A stretch of DNA of 64,000 bases from Endoconidiophora laricicola (taxonomy: Eukaryota; Ascomycota; Sordariomycetes; Microascales; Ceratocystidaceae): assembly GCA_001640655.1 (NCBI GenBank), contig LXGT01000118.1:19062-83061 (forward strand). The letters are read 5' to 3'. Positions 22,596 through 31,127 of this stretch are shown in pieces. Every line of letters starts with the position of its first letter. Position 1 is the stretch's first letter. A model generated the notes under the pieces. The model was not told where the DNA came from and made no database searches. It saw only the letters and a program-made list of their open reading frames with translations. The position numbers and the translations under genes were made by a program.

Positions 22596-25500
22596 ATGGC
22601 CAATCTCAAAAACCCCTACTCTGTAATCAGACGTGCTAACATTCAGCGCCATACAAAAGCACACTTCGCAGATAAATCTGTTCTCGACACGACTCAACTC
22701 TTAGAAGTCTTCCGTCCAGTCGTACAGTTAGCCCGTGGCGGCCTCTCGAACCCGCTACAAATGATGGGCTCGGTGCTTCCTCGCCGCTTCCGCGGCGAGC
22801 AACCTGCCTCAAAGGCCGCTGCGCCTTCATGGTTAAACAGAAAGGTCACGCCTTTCATTAACCTTATCTCCCGTCTCGCCTGTTCCCACCCTATCCACAC
22901 CGTGGTCATGTTCACGCTGCTGGGTAGCACTACCTACGTTGGTCTGCTTCAGGATAGCTTCTTTGATGTCACGACCTCCGTGGGTCAGGCTGACTGGCCT
23001 TTTCTGGCCGAGGGTAGCCGAACCCTGACTGCCGGCCCCGACACTTTTTGGCAATGGAAGACTGTCGAGGACGAGTTCCTCGTTGGTAAGGATAACAACC
23101 ACCTTGCCTTGGTCACCCTGCAGTTCCCCGGTGCCTCGATTTCCCCTCTCGCTGGCGCTGTTCCTCACGCAGATAACATCTCGCTGAACCTGCTCCCCGC
23201 CAGTTCCGATGCTGATTCTTCCTTGGTCTTCTCACTCCCCTACACTCAGGCCCCCGAGTTTCTGACGGCGGCCCAGGAAGTCCCAGCTGCAAACGACGAG
23301 GTTCGTGTAACTGGGGACGGCAAGGAGTCCAAGATGTGGATCATGAAAGCTGCCAAAGCCATTCCTCGTGTTACCATTACCGAGTGGGCTCAGAACGGCT
23401 GGAATGACTTTGTTGATCTGGTACAGAACGCCGAAACCCTGGACATCGTTATCATGGTCCTAGGATATCTGTCGATGCACCTGACTTTTGCTTCGCTCTT
23501 TATGTCAATGCGTCGTATGGGCTCCAACTTTTGGCTCGCTACCAGCGTGCTATTTTCGTCCACTTTCGCTTTTCTGTTTGGCATGTTAGTCACCACCTCT
23601 CTTGGTGTCCCCATCAACATGGTTTTGCTCTCGGAAGGTCTCCCCTTCCTAGTTGTCACCATCGGCTTCGAGAAGAATATCGTTCTTACTCGTGCCGTTC
23701 TCTCCCATGCTGTCGAGCACCGCAAGCACAAAGAGGACAACAAGAGCAAGGACTCTGACGCGTCTCTGATCCAGTACGCTGTTCAATCCGCTATCAAGGA
23801 AAATGGCTACGAGATCGTCCACGATTACGTTATTGAGATCGTTATTCTTGTTCTCGGTGCTGCGTCTGGTGTCCAGGGCGGTCTCCAGCAGTTCTGCTTC
23901 CTTGCCGCCTGGATTCTTGTCTTTGACTGTCTGTTGGTTTTCACTTTTTACACTGCTATTCTAAGCATCAAGTTAGAAATCAACCGCATTAAGCGCCACT
24001 TCAACGTACAGAAGGCCTTAGAAGACGATGGTGTCAGCCACCGTGTTGCCGCTAAGGTTGCCACTGGCGAAGACAATGTCGGTGGCTCTGTTGCTGCCGC
24101 TGGAACTATGTTCGGTAGCAAGCTTAAGCGCACTAGCATTCCCAAGTTCAAACTGCTGATGGTCTCTGGGTTTGTTTTGGTCAATGTAATGAACCTTTGC
24201 ACCATCCCCTTCCGGAACTCTAACTCCTTGGCTCGAATCACTTCCTGGGCTGGTGGCAGCACCAGCTTGATCACTTCTGACCAACCCCTGGACCCTTACC
24301 AGTTTGCTTCTCAGGCTCTGGATGCCGTACTTGAGGCTGCCAAGACTGCCGCCACCCCCGTGACCATTACCGTACTAAACACCATCAAGTACGAGCTCGT
24401 TTACCCTTCAGTCCACTACGCCGTGCCTAGCTCTGCCGACGCTACTGGTGCTTCTAGTGATGATGCTTTGGCTGGACTGCTGGGCGGTCGCATGGTCGGT
24501 GGTGTGCTGAAGTCTCTCGAAGACCCCGTCCTATCTAAGTGGATCATTGTTGCCCTCGCCATGAGTGTCGCTCTGAACGGATACCTGTTCAACGCTGCCC
24601 GTTGGGGTATCAAAGACCCTAACACTCCGACTGAGCACATCGACCGCAAGGAGCTCGCCCGTGCCCAGAACTTCAATGACAACAGTAATGTCAACATGAC
24701 TCTTGGCGAGTACATGCCTCCTTCAGCTCGTCAGACCCCCATTCCCAAGTCCATCACTCCCGCCCCTACTGATGACGAAGAGGATGCTCTTTCTATGAAG
24801 CCTATTGTCTCGTTAAAGCCAAGCGATGATGCCGTTATCCGTCCCCTAGCTGACATTGAAGCTATTCTGAAGGCTGACCGTGCTTCTGACCTTACCGATG
24901 AAGAAGTTGTGTTCCTGTCTATGAAGGGAAAGCTACCCGGATATGCTCTGGAGAAGAAGCTCAAGGATTTCACCCGTGCTGTGAAGATTCGCCGTTCTAT
25001 TATCTCGCGTACCAAGCTTACTGCCCACAATACTGGCGGCCTTGAATACTCGAAGCTTCCGTACGAGGGCTACAATTGGGAACGTGTTTTTGGTGCCTGC
25101 TGTGAAAACGTGGTCGGTTACCTGCCCCTTCCTGTTGGTGTCGCTGGTCCTCTAGTTATCGATGGCCAGAGCTATTTTATCCCCATGGCCACTACCGAAG
25201 GTGTTCTAGTTGCCAGTGCTTCGCGTGGCTGCAAGGCTATCAATGCTGGTGGTGGCGCCGTGACTGTTTTAACTGATGATGGCATGACCCGTGGTCCCTG
25301 TGTTGGCTTCGAAACTCTTGAGCGTGCTGGAGCTGCCAAGCTTTGGCTGGATTCTGATGCTGGGCAAGCGTGCATGGCTGCTGCGTTTAACTCTACCTCT
25401 CGCTTCGCCCGCCTGTCCTCCATTAAAACTGCTATTGCTGGTACTCAGTTATATATCCGCTTCAAGGCTCGCACTGGCGACGCTATGGGCATGAACATGA

Positions 25501-26240
25501 TTTCGAAGGGCGTTGAACATTCCCTGAGCGTCATGCGTGCTGAGGGCTTCGATGATATGCAAATTGTGTCCGTCTCTGGAAACTACTGCATCGACAAGAA
25601 GCCTGGTGCCTTAAACTGGATTGAGGGTCGTGGTAAGAGTGTTGTAGCCGAGGCCATAATTCCTGCCGATGTTGTAAAGACCATCCTGAAGTCGGATGTT
25701 GATTCTCTGGTTGAGCTAAACATCAACAAGAACCTAATTGGTTCTGCTATGGCCGGTTCTATCGGTGGCTTCAATGCGCACGCAGCCAACCTTGTCGCTG
25801 CCGTTTTCCTTGCCACTGGCCAAGATCCCGCTCAAGTTGTTGAGAGTGCAAACTGCATCACTATCATGAAGAACCTTAGAGGTGCTCTGCAAATCTCAGT
25901 GTCCATGCCTTCCATCGAGGTTGGTACACTGGGCGGCGGCACTATCCTAGAACCCCAGACTGCCATGCTAGAGATGCTTGGTGTTCGCGGCCCTCATGCA
26001 ACCAACCCTGGCGAGAATGCTCGCCGTTTAGCTCGCGTCGTTGCTGCTTCTGTTCTCGCTGGTGAACTTTCTCTGTGCTCGGCCCTAGCTGCTGGCCACC
26101 TAGTCAAGGCTCACATGGAGCACAACCGCTCTGCTGCTCCTTCTGCTGCCCCTTCCCGCATCAACACGCCGGCTCCTAACGGCGCTTCTGGATTGGGCAT
26201 GACAATGAGCTCTGCTGCTCTAGAGCGTGCCAAGCGCTAG
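22596..26240 (+). CDS. HMG1: 3-hydroxy-3-methylglutaryl-CoA reductase
   Basis: Single exon, 1214 residues from the chosen start. Order: an N-terminal HPIH segment (CSHPIHTVVMFTLLGSTTY), a sterol-sensing multi-span membrane domain around residues 280-470 (LDIVIMVLGYLSMHLTF onward), a Ser/Pro linker, then the catalytic domain. Catalytic signatures are intact: ENVVGYLPLPVGVAGPL near residue 837, the TTEGVLVASASRGCKAI glutamate, the DAMGMNMISKG cofactor motif, DKKPGALNWIEGRGKS lysine/aspartate, and GHLVKAHMEHNRS histidine. It makes mevalonate from HMG-CoA with NADPH at the ER, the committed sterol/isoprenoid step. Start 22596 has A at -3 and G at +4. ATG 22560 would add 12 residues. ATG 22761 or 22764 (MMGSVLPRRF) matches where many filamentous-fungal proteins begin, so the first 55 residues are the uncertain part. 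Codon use is notably C/T-ending, as in highly expressed genes. Confidence 0.97.
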   Translation: MANLKNPYSVIRRANIQRHTKAHFADKSVLDTTQLLEVFRPVVQLARGGLSNPLQMMGSVLPRRFRGEQPASKAAAPSWLNRKVTPFINLISRLACSHPIHTVVMFTLLGSTTYVGLLQDSFFDVTTSVGQADWPFLAEGSRTLTAGPDTFWQWKTVEDEFLVGKDNNHLALVTLQFPGASISPLAGAVPHADNISLNLLPASSDADSSLVFSLPYTQAPEFLTAAQEVPAANDEVRVTGDGKESKMWIMKAAKAIPRVTITEWAQNGWNDFVDLVQNAETLDIVIMVLGYLSMHLTFASLFMSMRRMGSNFWLATSVLFSSTFAFLFGMLVTTSLGVPINMVLLSEGLPFLVVTIGFEKNIVLTRAVLSHAVEHRKHKEDNKSKDSDASLIQYAVQSAIKENGYEIVHDYVIEIVILVLGAASGVQGGLQQFCFLAAWILVFDCLLVFTFYTAILSIKLEINRIKRHFNVQKALEDDGVSHRVAAKVATGEDNVGGSVAAAGTMFGSKLKRTSIPKFKLLMVSGFVLVNVMNLCTIPFRNSNSLARITSWAGGSTSLITSDQPLDPYQFASQALDAVLEAAKTAATPVTITVLNTIKYELVYPSVHYAVPSSADATGASSDDALAGLLGGRMVGGVLKSLEDPVLSKWIIVALAMSVALNGYLFNAARWGIKDPNTPTEHIDRKELARAQNFNDNSNVNMTLGEYMPPSARQTPIPKSITPAPTDDEEDALSMKPIVSLKPSDDAVIRPLADIEAILKADRASDLTDEEVVFLSMKGKLPGYALEKKLKDFTRAVKIRRSIISRTKLTAHNTGGLEYSKLPYEGYNWERVFGACCENVVGYLPLPVGVAGPLVIDGQSYFIPMATTEGVLVASASRGCKAINAGGGAVTVLTDDGMTRGPCVGFETLERAGAAKLWLDSDAGQACMAAAFNSTSRFARLSSIKTAIAGTQLYIRFKARTGDAMGMNMISKGVEHSLSVMRAEGFDDMQIVSVSGNYCIDKKPGALNWIEGRGKSVVAEAIIPADVVKTILKSDVDSLVELNINKNLIGSAMAGSIGGFNAHAANLVAAVFLATGQDPAQVVESANCITIMKNLRGALQISVSMPSIEVGTLGGGTILEPQTAMLEMLGVRGPHATNPGENARRLARVVAASVLAGELSLCSALAAGHLVKAHMEHNRSAAPSAAPSRINTPAPNGASGLGMTMSSAALERAKR

Positions 26241-26952
26241 TTCTAAGTTAATAACACTCTAGAACTAGCATACTTTCATCTTCTTTTATCCTCTCTTTCT
26301 ATTTCTCTATTCCCCTTTTGTCTTACTCTTTTTTTTACCAGTCATAAATGACTGTTTATATAGAAGCTTCTTACGACCTTGGTGGGAGGGTTTCCACATA
26401 CACTCTGTATATAATACTTCATCTCTTCCGCTTCTTCTATCAGCTTAGCCCGGGGCTTTGAGCTATCTAGGTCGCTTGGCTTTGCATATCTTGTTTTCCT
26501 ATTTGATTTTTATCTATACGATATTCATACACCATGTCTTTTTTACCCCTCCCCCCCCCATGTTTTGCTATCCTATTTATATCATCCCAATCTTTTATCG
26601 ATATCATCTTATCAGCAAGCTATCAAGGCAGGGGCTTCTATCACTATTTGGAGCCAAGGAAAATGCTATCTGGATGATGAGAATACACAGGTTATTTTCC
26701 AAGTAGAAAGGTTTTAGAAGAAGTCCGAAGAAATACTGTAGTTGGAAAACAAGGACTGGGTATCCATGTTTTATAGTTAGATGAGAAATATGGATTTCGG
26801 GTGGTGGTTTTACGGTATCTATTTAAGATAGCTTATTATAAGATAGCTTATAATTGCAGAGATTCTTTAACAGAACCTCTCTCTGTCTATCTAACGAGAT
26901 ATCAAGTTTTGCTCTCCTATTAAAATAAATGGAAGTCGTATATATGGAGAAT
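26241..26952. other. Convergent 3' region, HMG1 / PNC1
   Basis: T-rich after the HMG1 stop. TGTATATA at 26406-26413 matches the UGUAnAUA core bound by Puf-family proteins and would lie in the HMG1 3' untranslated region. The 82-codon frame at 26458 is a translation of pyrimidine tracts and is not taken as a gene. Confidence 0.5.
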
Positions 26953-27714
26953 CTAATAAATTTGCGCTACTTCCGAGCTTTCAAAGCTGATGACACGCAC
27001 TCCAGCCTTGCAAATCTGGTCTCTAACCTCGGGCCACTTGTCGGCATCGACAGGCTTTGTGCCCTCTTCGATGATATAAGTTATGAAGCCTTCCTTCATA
27101 GCATCCATAGCAGTTGCCTTAACGCAGTAATCAGCAGCCAGGCCGACAACATAGACATGAGTGATTTCAGCCATCTTTAGCCGATCCGCAAGCCCAGAAT
27201 CGAAGATACGAGGGTTGTTGAAAGGATCGTAAAAGGCCGAATACATTTCAACCGAGGCCACCATACCCTTCTTGATGATAGCGTGCAACTTTGACTGCTC
27301 TAGTTCAGGGACCAGCTCTGCGCCGGGAGTACCTTGGACGCAATGCACGGGCCACAAGCGGGAGGTGTAGCTCTCGTCGGGGTTCTTGGGATTGATTATG
27401 GGGAAGGTGGAGGTGAAGGGCGAGCAGTTTTCGTGGTTGCAGGCAAAAGAGACATGGTTGAGCGGGTGCCAGTCCATAGAGGCTACTTTGAGCGCGAAGG
27501 GCTTGCAGAGCAGGGCGTCTATAACGGGAGTGATGGCTCGGCCGTTAGGCACGGCAAGAGAGCCATTCTGTGAGTTATGGTCATATCTGTGTTAGTAAGT
27601 CTAGTGGAAAAGGGGAAGGTTTGATTTTTGTAGAGGTTGCAGCTAAGCATGACGTACAGGAGGACAGAAATCTTCCTGGAAATCAACAATGACAAGCGCG
27701 GATTTAGCAGCCAT
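26953..27714 (-). CDS. PNC1: Nicotinamidase
   Basis: Minus-strand exons 27714-27658 and 27567-26953 give 223 residues, close to yeast Pnc1 (216). The 90-base intron (GTACGT donor, CTCACAG acceptor) separates ALVIVDFQEDFCPP from NGSLAVPNGR, the classic isochorismatase-fold N-terminus with the catalytic aspartate in VDFQ. Also visible: the metal-site block DWHPLNHVSF, WPVHCVQGTPGAE, KKGM, and the nucleophilic cysteine in VVGLAADYCVKATAMDA. The enzyme hydrolyses nicotinamide to nicotinate and ammonia, feeding NAD+ salvage and relieving nicotinamide inhibition of sirtuins. No localisation signal is evident. It is divergent from the oleate-hydratase-like gene. Confidence 0.95.
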
Positions 27715-28768
27715 GTTGACGTAAAGTGAAGCAAGATATCTCGGGCCGGTTGTGTAGCGACGAGGTTATTATCACAATCTTATGTTAGTGAGTGGAGCTA
27801 TCTTAAAGTCAGATATTATGTAAGAAGCAAGTTACATATCAATGATTGTAATAATTACTAACCGACATCTAGCACTTTCCATTCATGGCACTGTTTGTAG
27901 TGGCCATTCACATAAACTTCAAGCCTAACTTCATTCTAGTTTTATCGGAGATAGGCAGTAGGCTATCAGTGGCCGGTTGCAAGGACGATAGCTGAATGGT
28001 GGTACGAAATCAGGGTGAGCTCCGGGGTCAGATTTTCCAAGATATCAGTTGTATTCACTTACTAAATAAAAATTAAGCTTGAAAATGAATGCTACCGTTA
28101 GGGTTTAACCCTATAATCGGCCAGTCAGGTTGATTTTAATGTTGCAGAACTAGGATGGATATAGACTGATTTAGAAGGCCGACCTTAATCTTCGCCGAAC
28201 TCCCTTTCTATCGATTTGCATATCATACGCTGCATATAGTGCTGTATCAGGAAACTCAAGGCAGATAAATCTTCCAGCCCCACGGAGACATCGTACGACT
28301 CTTTGATTTGCAGGGTCTTCTATGCTCAAAATGTTTTTTTATTGGTATCATAGGGCCGTGTCTGGTTGTATTTAAGTCAAGTTTTTGCATTCATATTTCA
28401 TTACTTTGTTTTACTATTCTAGGGTGTGAGAATCACTTAAAACAGGCATTTATCTTACACATTGAGTTTCTTGTGCTTTGCTCATGTGCTCCAGATACTA
28501 AAGTAGCAATTATGAGGCAAAAATGGCGACTAGGTCGATGCAATATTGATTCTGTTAATGCACATTACCATCAAGATTTTAGAGCTGAAAGGCAGGTGGC
28601 TATGTTTTATTGGACTAACAAATAATATCTTCTAGTTGACTTGTAGAAAAGAAAAGAAAAGCCTTTATCTAGGCTCACGCCACACTGAGTTTCCATCTCA
28701 TCAACTCTTCTCATTCATACACCTTGTTCTATATTTATTCCATTTTTACCCATCACACGTAATTTATC
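27715..28768. promoter_or_regulatory. Shared upstream region of PNC1 and the oleate-hydratase-like gene
   Basis: This 1.05 kb AT-rich stretch between divergent starts contains the TTAGGG-type palindrome at 28099-28113 and a TATATTTATT near 28731, about 35 bases before the plus-strand start codon. A 105-codon frame at 28308 has no similarity and weak composition. Confidence 0.5.
28099..28113. repeat. Inverted TTAGGG-type palindrome (TAGGGTT-T-AACCCTA)
   Basis: Seven-base arms TAGGGTT and AACCCTA flank a single T. Each arm equals a telomere-repeat-like word bound by double- or single-Myb factors such as Tbf1/Teb1-type proteins in other fungi. It lies upstream of both divergent genes. A related palindrome with longer arms is at 38291-38315. 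Confidence 0.4.
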
Positions 28769-30538
28769 ATGGTTTCGGAGTCTCGAGATCCGGGGAACAC
28801 CCGCGTTTATATAGTTGGGGCAGGCATTGCGTCGCTTTCAGCTGCTGTCCATCTCATAGTAGACGCTGGAGTCACCCCGTCTAATATTTGTCTATTTGAT
28901 TCTGCCATGGCTCCTGGAGGCTGCATAGGAAATGGCCCTGTCCAAAACGAAAAGACCGGCTATATAATAAAGGCAGCACGGAAGTTCCGCGGCACATATC
29001 ATTGTTTACATGATACCCTTTCCAAGATTCTATTGCCTGATACTGAAAAAGAACCACCGCTTATCGATGAGAATCAAAACGGGCAGCAACCCAAGGCACA
29101 ATCATTGCTGGAATACCTTCAAAGATACAACACCAACACACACGATAGCGGCGGCAGCTGCATAGCCAGAATCGTAGCAACAACGCCCAATGAACTACCT
29201 AAGATAGTGCAGCTGGACAAACTTGGCCTCTCAGCTGACCATCGAATTTCACTAATGAAGTTTCTGATCTACGAGGAGTCGCAGTTTGTCAACACCGAGA
29301 TTCAGGCCTGGTTTGAGTCTGATTTCTTCGAGACTAATTTCTGGGATTTGTGGTCAACTACCTATGTTTTCCACCCTTGGCATAGTGCTGTGGAATTCCA
29401 GCGATACTTGAAAAGGTTCCTGCATGAGATCCCGACAATAAGCCAGGTCTCTGGTACCGAATATACGCCAGTCAACGATTTTGAAGCGATGGTATTACCC
29501 ACTGTAGCGTTTTTGGCGGGCAAGGGAGTCAAGTTCGTGACAAGTAAGGACACAAGGATAGATAACGTGCTGTTCCTTTTCCAACTAACGATAATATCCG
29601 CGATAGATACCATAGTGGACAGAATCAACTTCCAACAGGACCTAGCTCGAGTTATCGTCAGCAGCATCTCTACTCATATTAGAGGAGCGCCACCGAACAG
29701 CAAGCCTGCCGAGTATCTAGTTAGCGAGCAAGATATCTGCTTAGTTACAATAGGATCTGTAGTCTCTGGAATATACGCAGGCAGCAATGACAGTCCCCCG
29801 AAGCCCAACGCCTATTCTGGAAACATCGATGGCTGGGGCCCTTCTTGGGGCCTCTGGAACCAACTAATCACCGATTGTCCAGTTTCTGGGGTTCTAGGAA
29901 ATCCAGCAGCATTCTGTAACGACGTTTCGAGATCTTCATGGTTGGCTTTCACTACAACGACGTTTGATAGCCGGTTTGTCGACGCACTTACAAAGTTCTG
30001 TGGAAGTACCAACGGCACTGTCCCTTTGCTGACGTTCCGGGACTGTCCGTGGATGCTGACCATCTCGGTTCCCAAACAGCCGTACTTTAAGGGTCAAGGA
30101 GAAAACACTCGTGTTATCTGGGGCTATGGACTTTTTCCCAACCAAAAAGGGACGTATACTGAGAAAAGCCTGGATAAATGCACTGGCCGGGAGATATTCT
30201 GGGAATTACTATGTCACATGTCAGTACCGCTGGCAGAGGAAATACTGGATAAGTCCATCACGATCCCTGTAATGATGCCACTGGCAGGTAGTCCATTGCT
30301 AGCCAAGGAGATAGGCGACCGTCCAGATGTGGTTCCAAAGAAAAGCGTAAATCTGGGATTAATGGGCCAGTTTGTTGAATTGGATCGAGATGTTCCATTC
30401 ACCATTGAGTACTCGGTCAGGTCGGCTCAATCGGCTGTTTATCAACTGATGGGCTTGGATAAGAAGCCGCCTCTGGTTCATGGATATGATCCGTCAGCGC
30501 TAGTTTTAGGGAATTTTATGAAGGCCTTAATGAGCTAG
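28769..30538 (+). CDS. Oleate hydratase (MCRA) family protein with altered catalytic motif
   Basis: Single exon, 589 residues, the usual family size. Family features seen: FAD-binding VYIVGAGIASLSAAVHL at 13-29, GYII, FFETNFWDLWST plus HPWHSAVEFQRYLKRF, DCPWMLTISVPKQPYF, IWGYGLFPNQKGTYTEK, CTGREIFWELL, GDRPDVVPK, and FTIEYSVRSAQSAVY. Bona fide enzymes hydrate oleate to 10-hydroxystearate using FAD structurally. Here the conserved GGS-x-D-G loop reads GGCIGNG (50-56). The RGGREM motif, which supplies the active-site Glu and Met, reads KAARKF (68-73), and the YNQYE motif reads VNDFE. These changes argue against normal catalysis, or for a different substrate. Family membership is firm; activity is doubtful. 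The gene is intact, so it is not a simple pseudogene. No signal peptide or membrane segment is seen. It shares an upstream region with PNC1. Confidence 0.85.
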   Translation: MVSESRDPGNTRVYIVGAGIASLSAAVHLIVDAGVTPSNICLFDSAMAPGGCIGNGPVQNEKTGYIIKAARKFRGTYHCLHDTLSKILLPDTEKEPPLIDENQNGQQPKAQSLLEYLQRYNTNTHDSGGSCIARIVATTPNELPKIVQLDKLGLSADHRISLMKFLIYEESQFVNTEIQAWFESDFFETNFWDLWSTTYVFHPWHSAVEFQRYLKRFLHEIPTISQVSGTEYTPVNDFEAMVLPTVAFLAGKGVKFVTSKDTRIDNVLFLFQLTIISAIDTIVDRINFQQDLARVIVSSISTHIRGAPPNSKPAEYLVSEQDICLVTIGSVVSGIYAGSNDSPPKPNAYSGNIDGWGPSWGLWNQLITDCPVSGVLGNPAAFCNDVSRSSWLAFTTTTFDSRFVDALTKFCGSTNGTVPLLTFRDCPWMLTISVPKQPYFKGQGENTRVIWGYGLFPNQKGTYTEKSLDKCTGREIFWELLCHMSVPLAEEILDKSITIPVMMPLAGSPLLAKEIGDRPDVVPKKSVNLGLMGQFVELDRDVPFTIEYSVRSAQSAVYQLMGLDKKPPLVHGYDPSALVLGNFMKALMS

Positions 30539-31082
30539 GAAAGGAAGAGTAACTTTGGAAATGCAATTATGTATATATTATTGTAAACTTCGTAGGCTTA
30601 GAAACTGAATAAGAATATAAATCGATTATAATTGTAAATTCATTGGTCAAGGAAAGTTGGTGCTATGTCAAGCTGACTAAAAGGTTTAGCCTCACCGAGA
30701 GCTCTTAGTTCGGTAAGTCGGGGTAAAATATTCATTGTGGGCCTGGCCCTGTCACTTGAAGCTACCTACCAACAATGTGCGAGGCTACGACAACCTAAGC
30801 GATGGAATTGAGATCCTGTTCACAACTCAATCGCGGCACATTTTTTCTTCCTAATTGTTCCATTTCGTCGTCAGAACTTCCTCAATTCTAGCAGACGCTT
30901 CCAGGCTTCATTTTTTCTGTTTGCAGGCAATATTTCTCTGCCATTTCTTTGAAAATTGCAGCTCAAGTCTCCTGAAAGCGGTAAATAAGCAGAAGCAAAA
31001 AAGAAAACAAATCATCAGGCCTGTGACCAGCTGCCCGCCAGCTGTGAACTGCTCCCGATTGTTGTCGATCGACCAACGAACC
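30539..31082. other. Spacer and upstream region of RTC1
   Basis: Holds the 3' end of the oleate-hydratase-like gene (AT-rich, TGTATATA near 30571) and the RTC1 promoter and leader. The leader is open in one frame from 30855 and ends in the short uORF listed next. No TATA box is obvious. Confidence 0.5.
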
Positions 31083-31127
31083 ATGTCGTCAATAGTCCGC
31101 CGGGCCCTGCTACGACATCATGTATAG
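31083..31127 (+). promoter_or_regulatory. uORF of 14 codons overlapping the RTC1 start
   Basis: ATG at 31083 with A at -3 opens MSSIVRRALLRHHV and stops at TAG 31125-31127. The stop lies inside the overlap ATGTATAG, where the first RTC1 ATG is 31120. The second in-frame RTC1 ATG at 31144 is 17 bases past the stop. This layout would make RTC1 translation depend on leaky scanning or on termination and reinitiation, if the transcript starts upstream of 31083. Confidence 0.45.
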
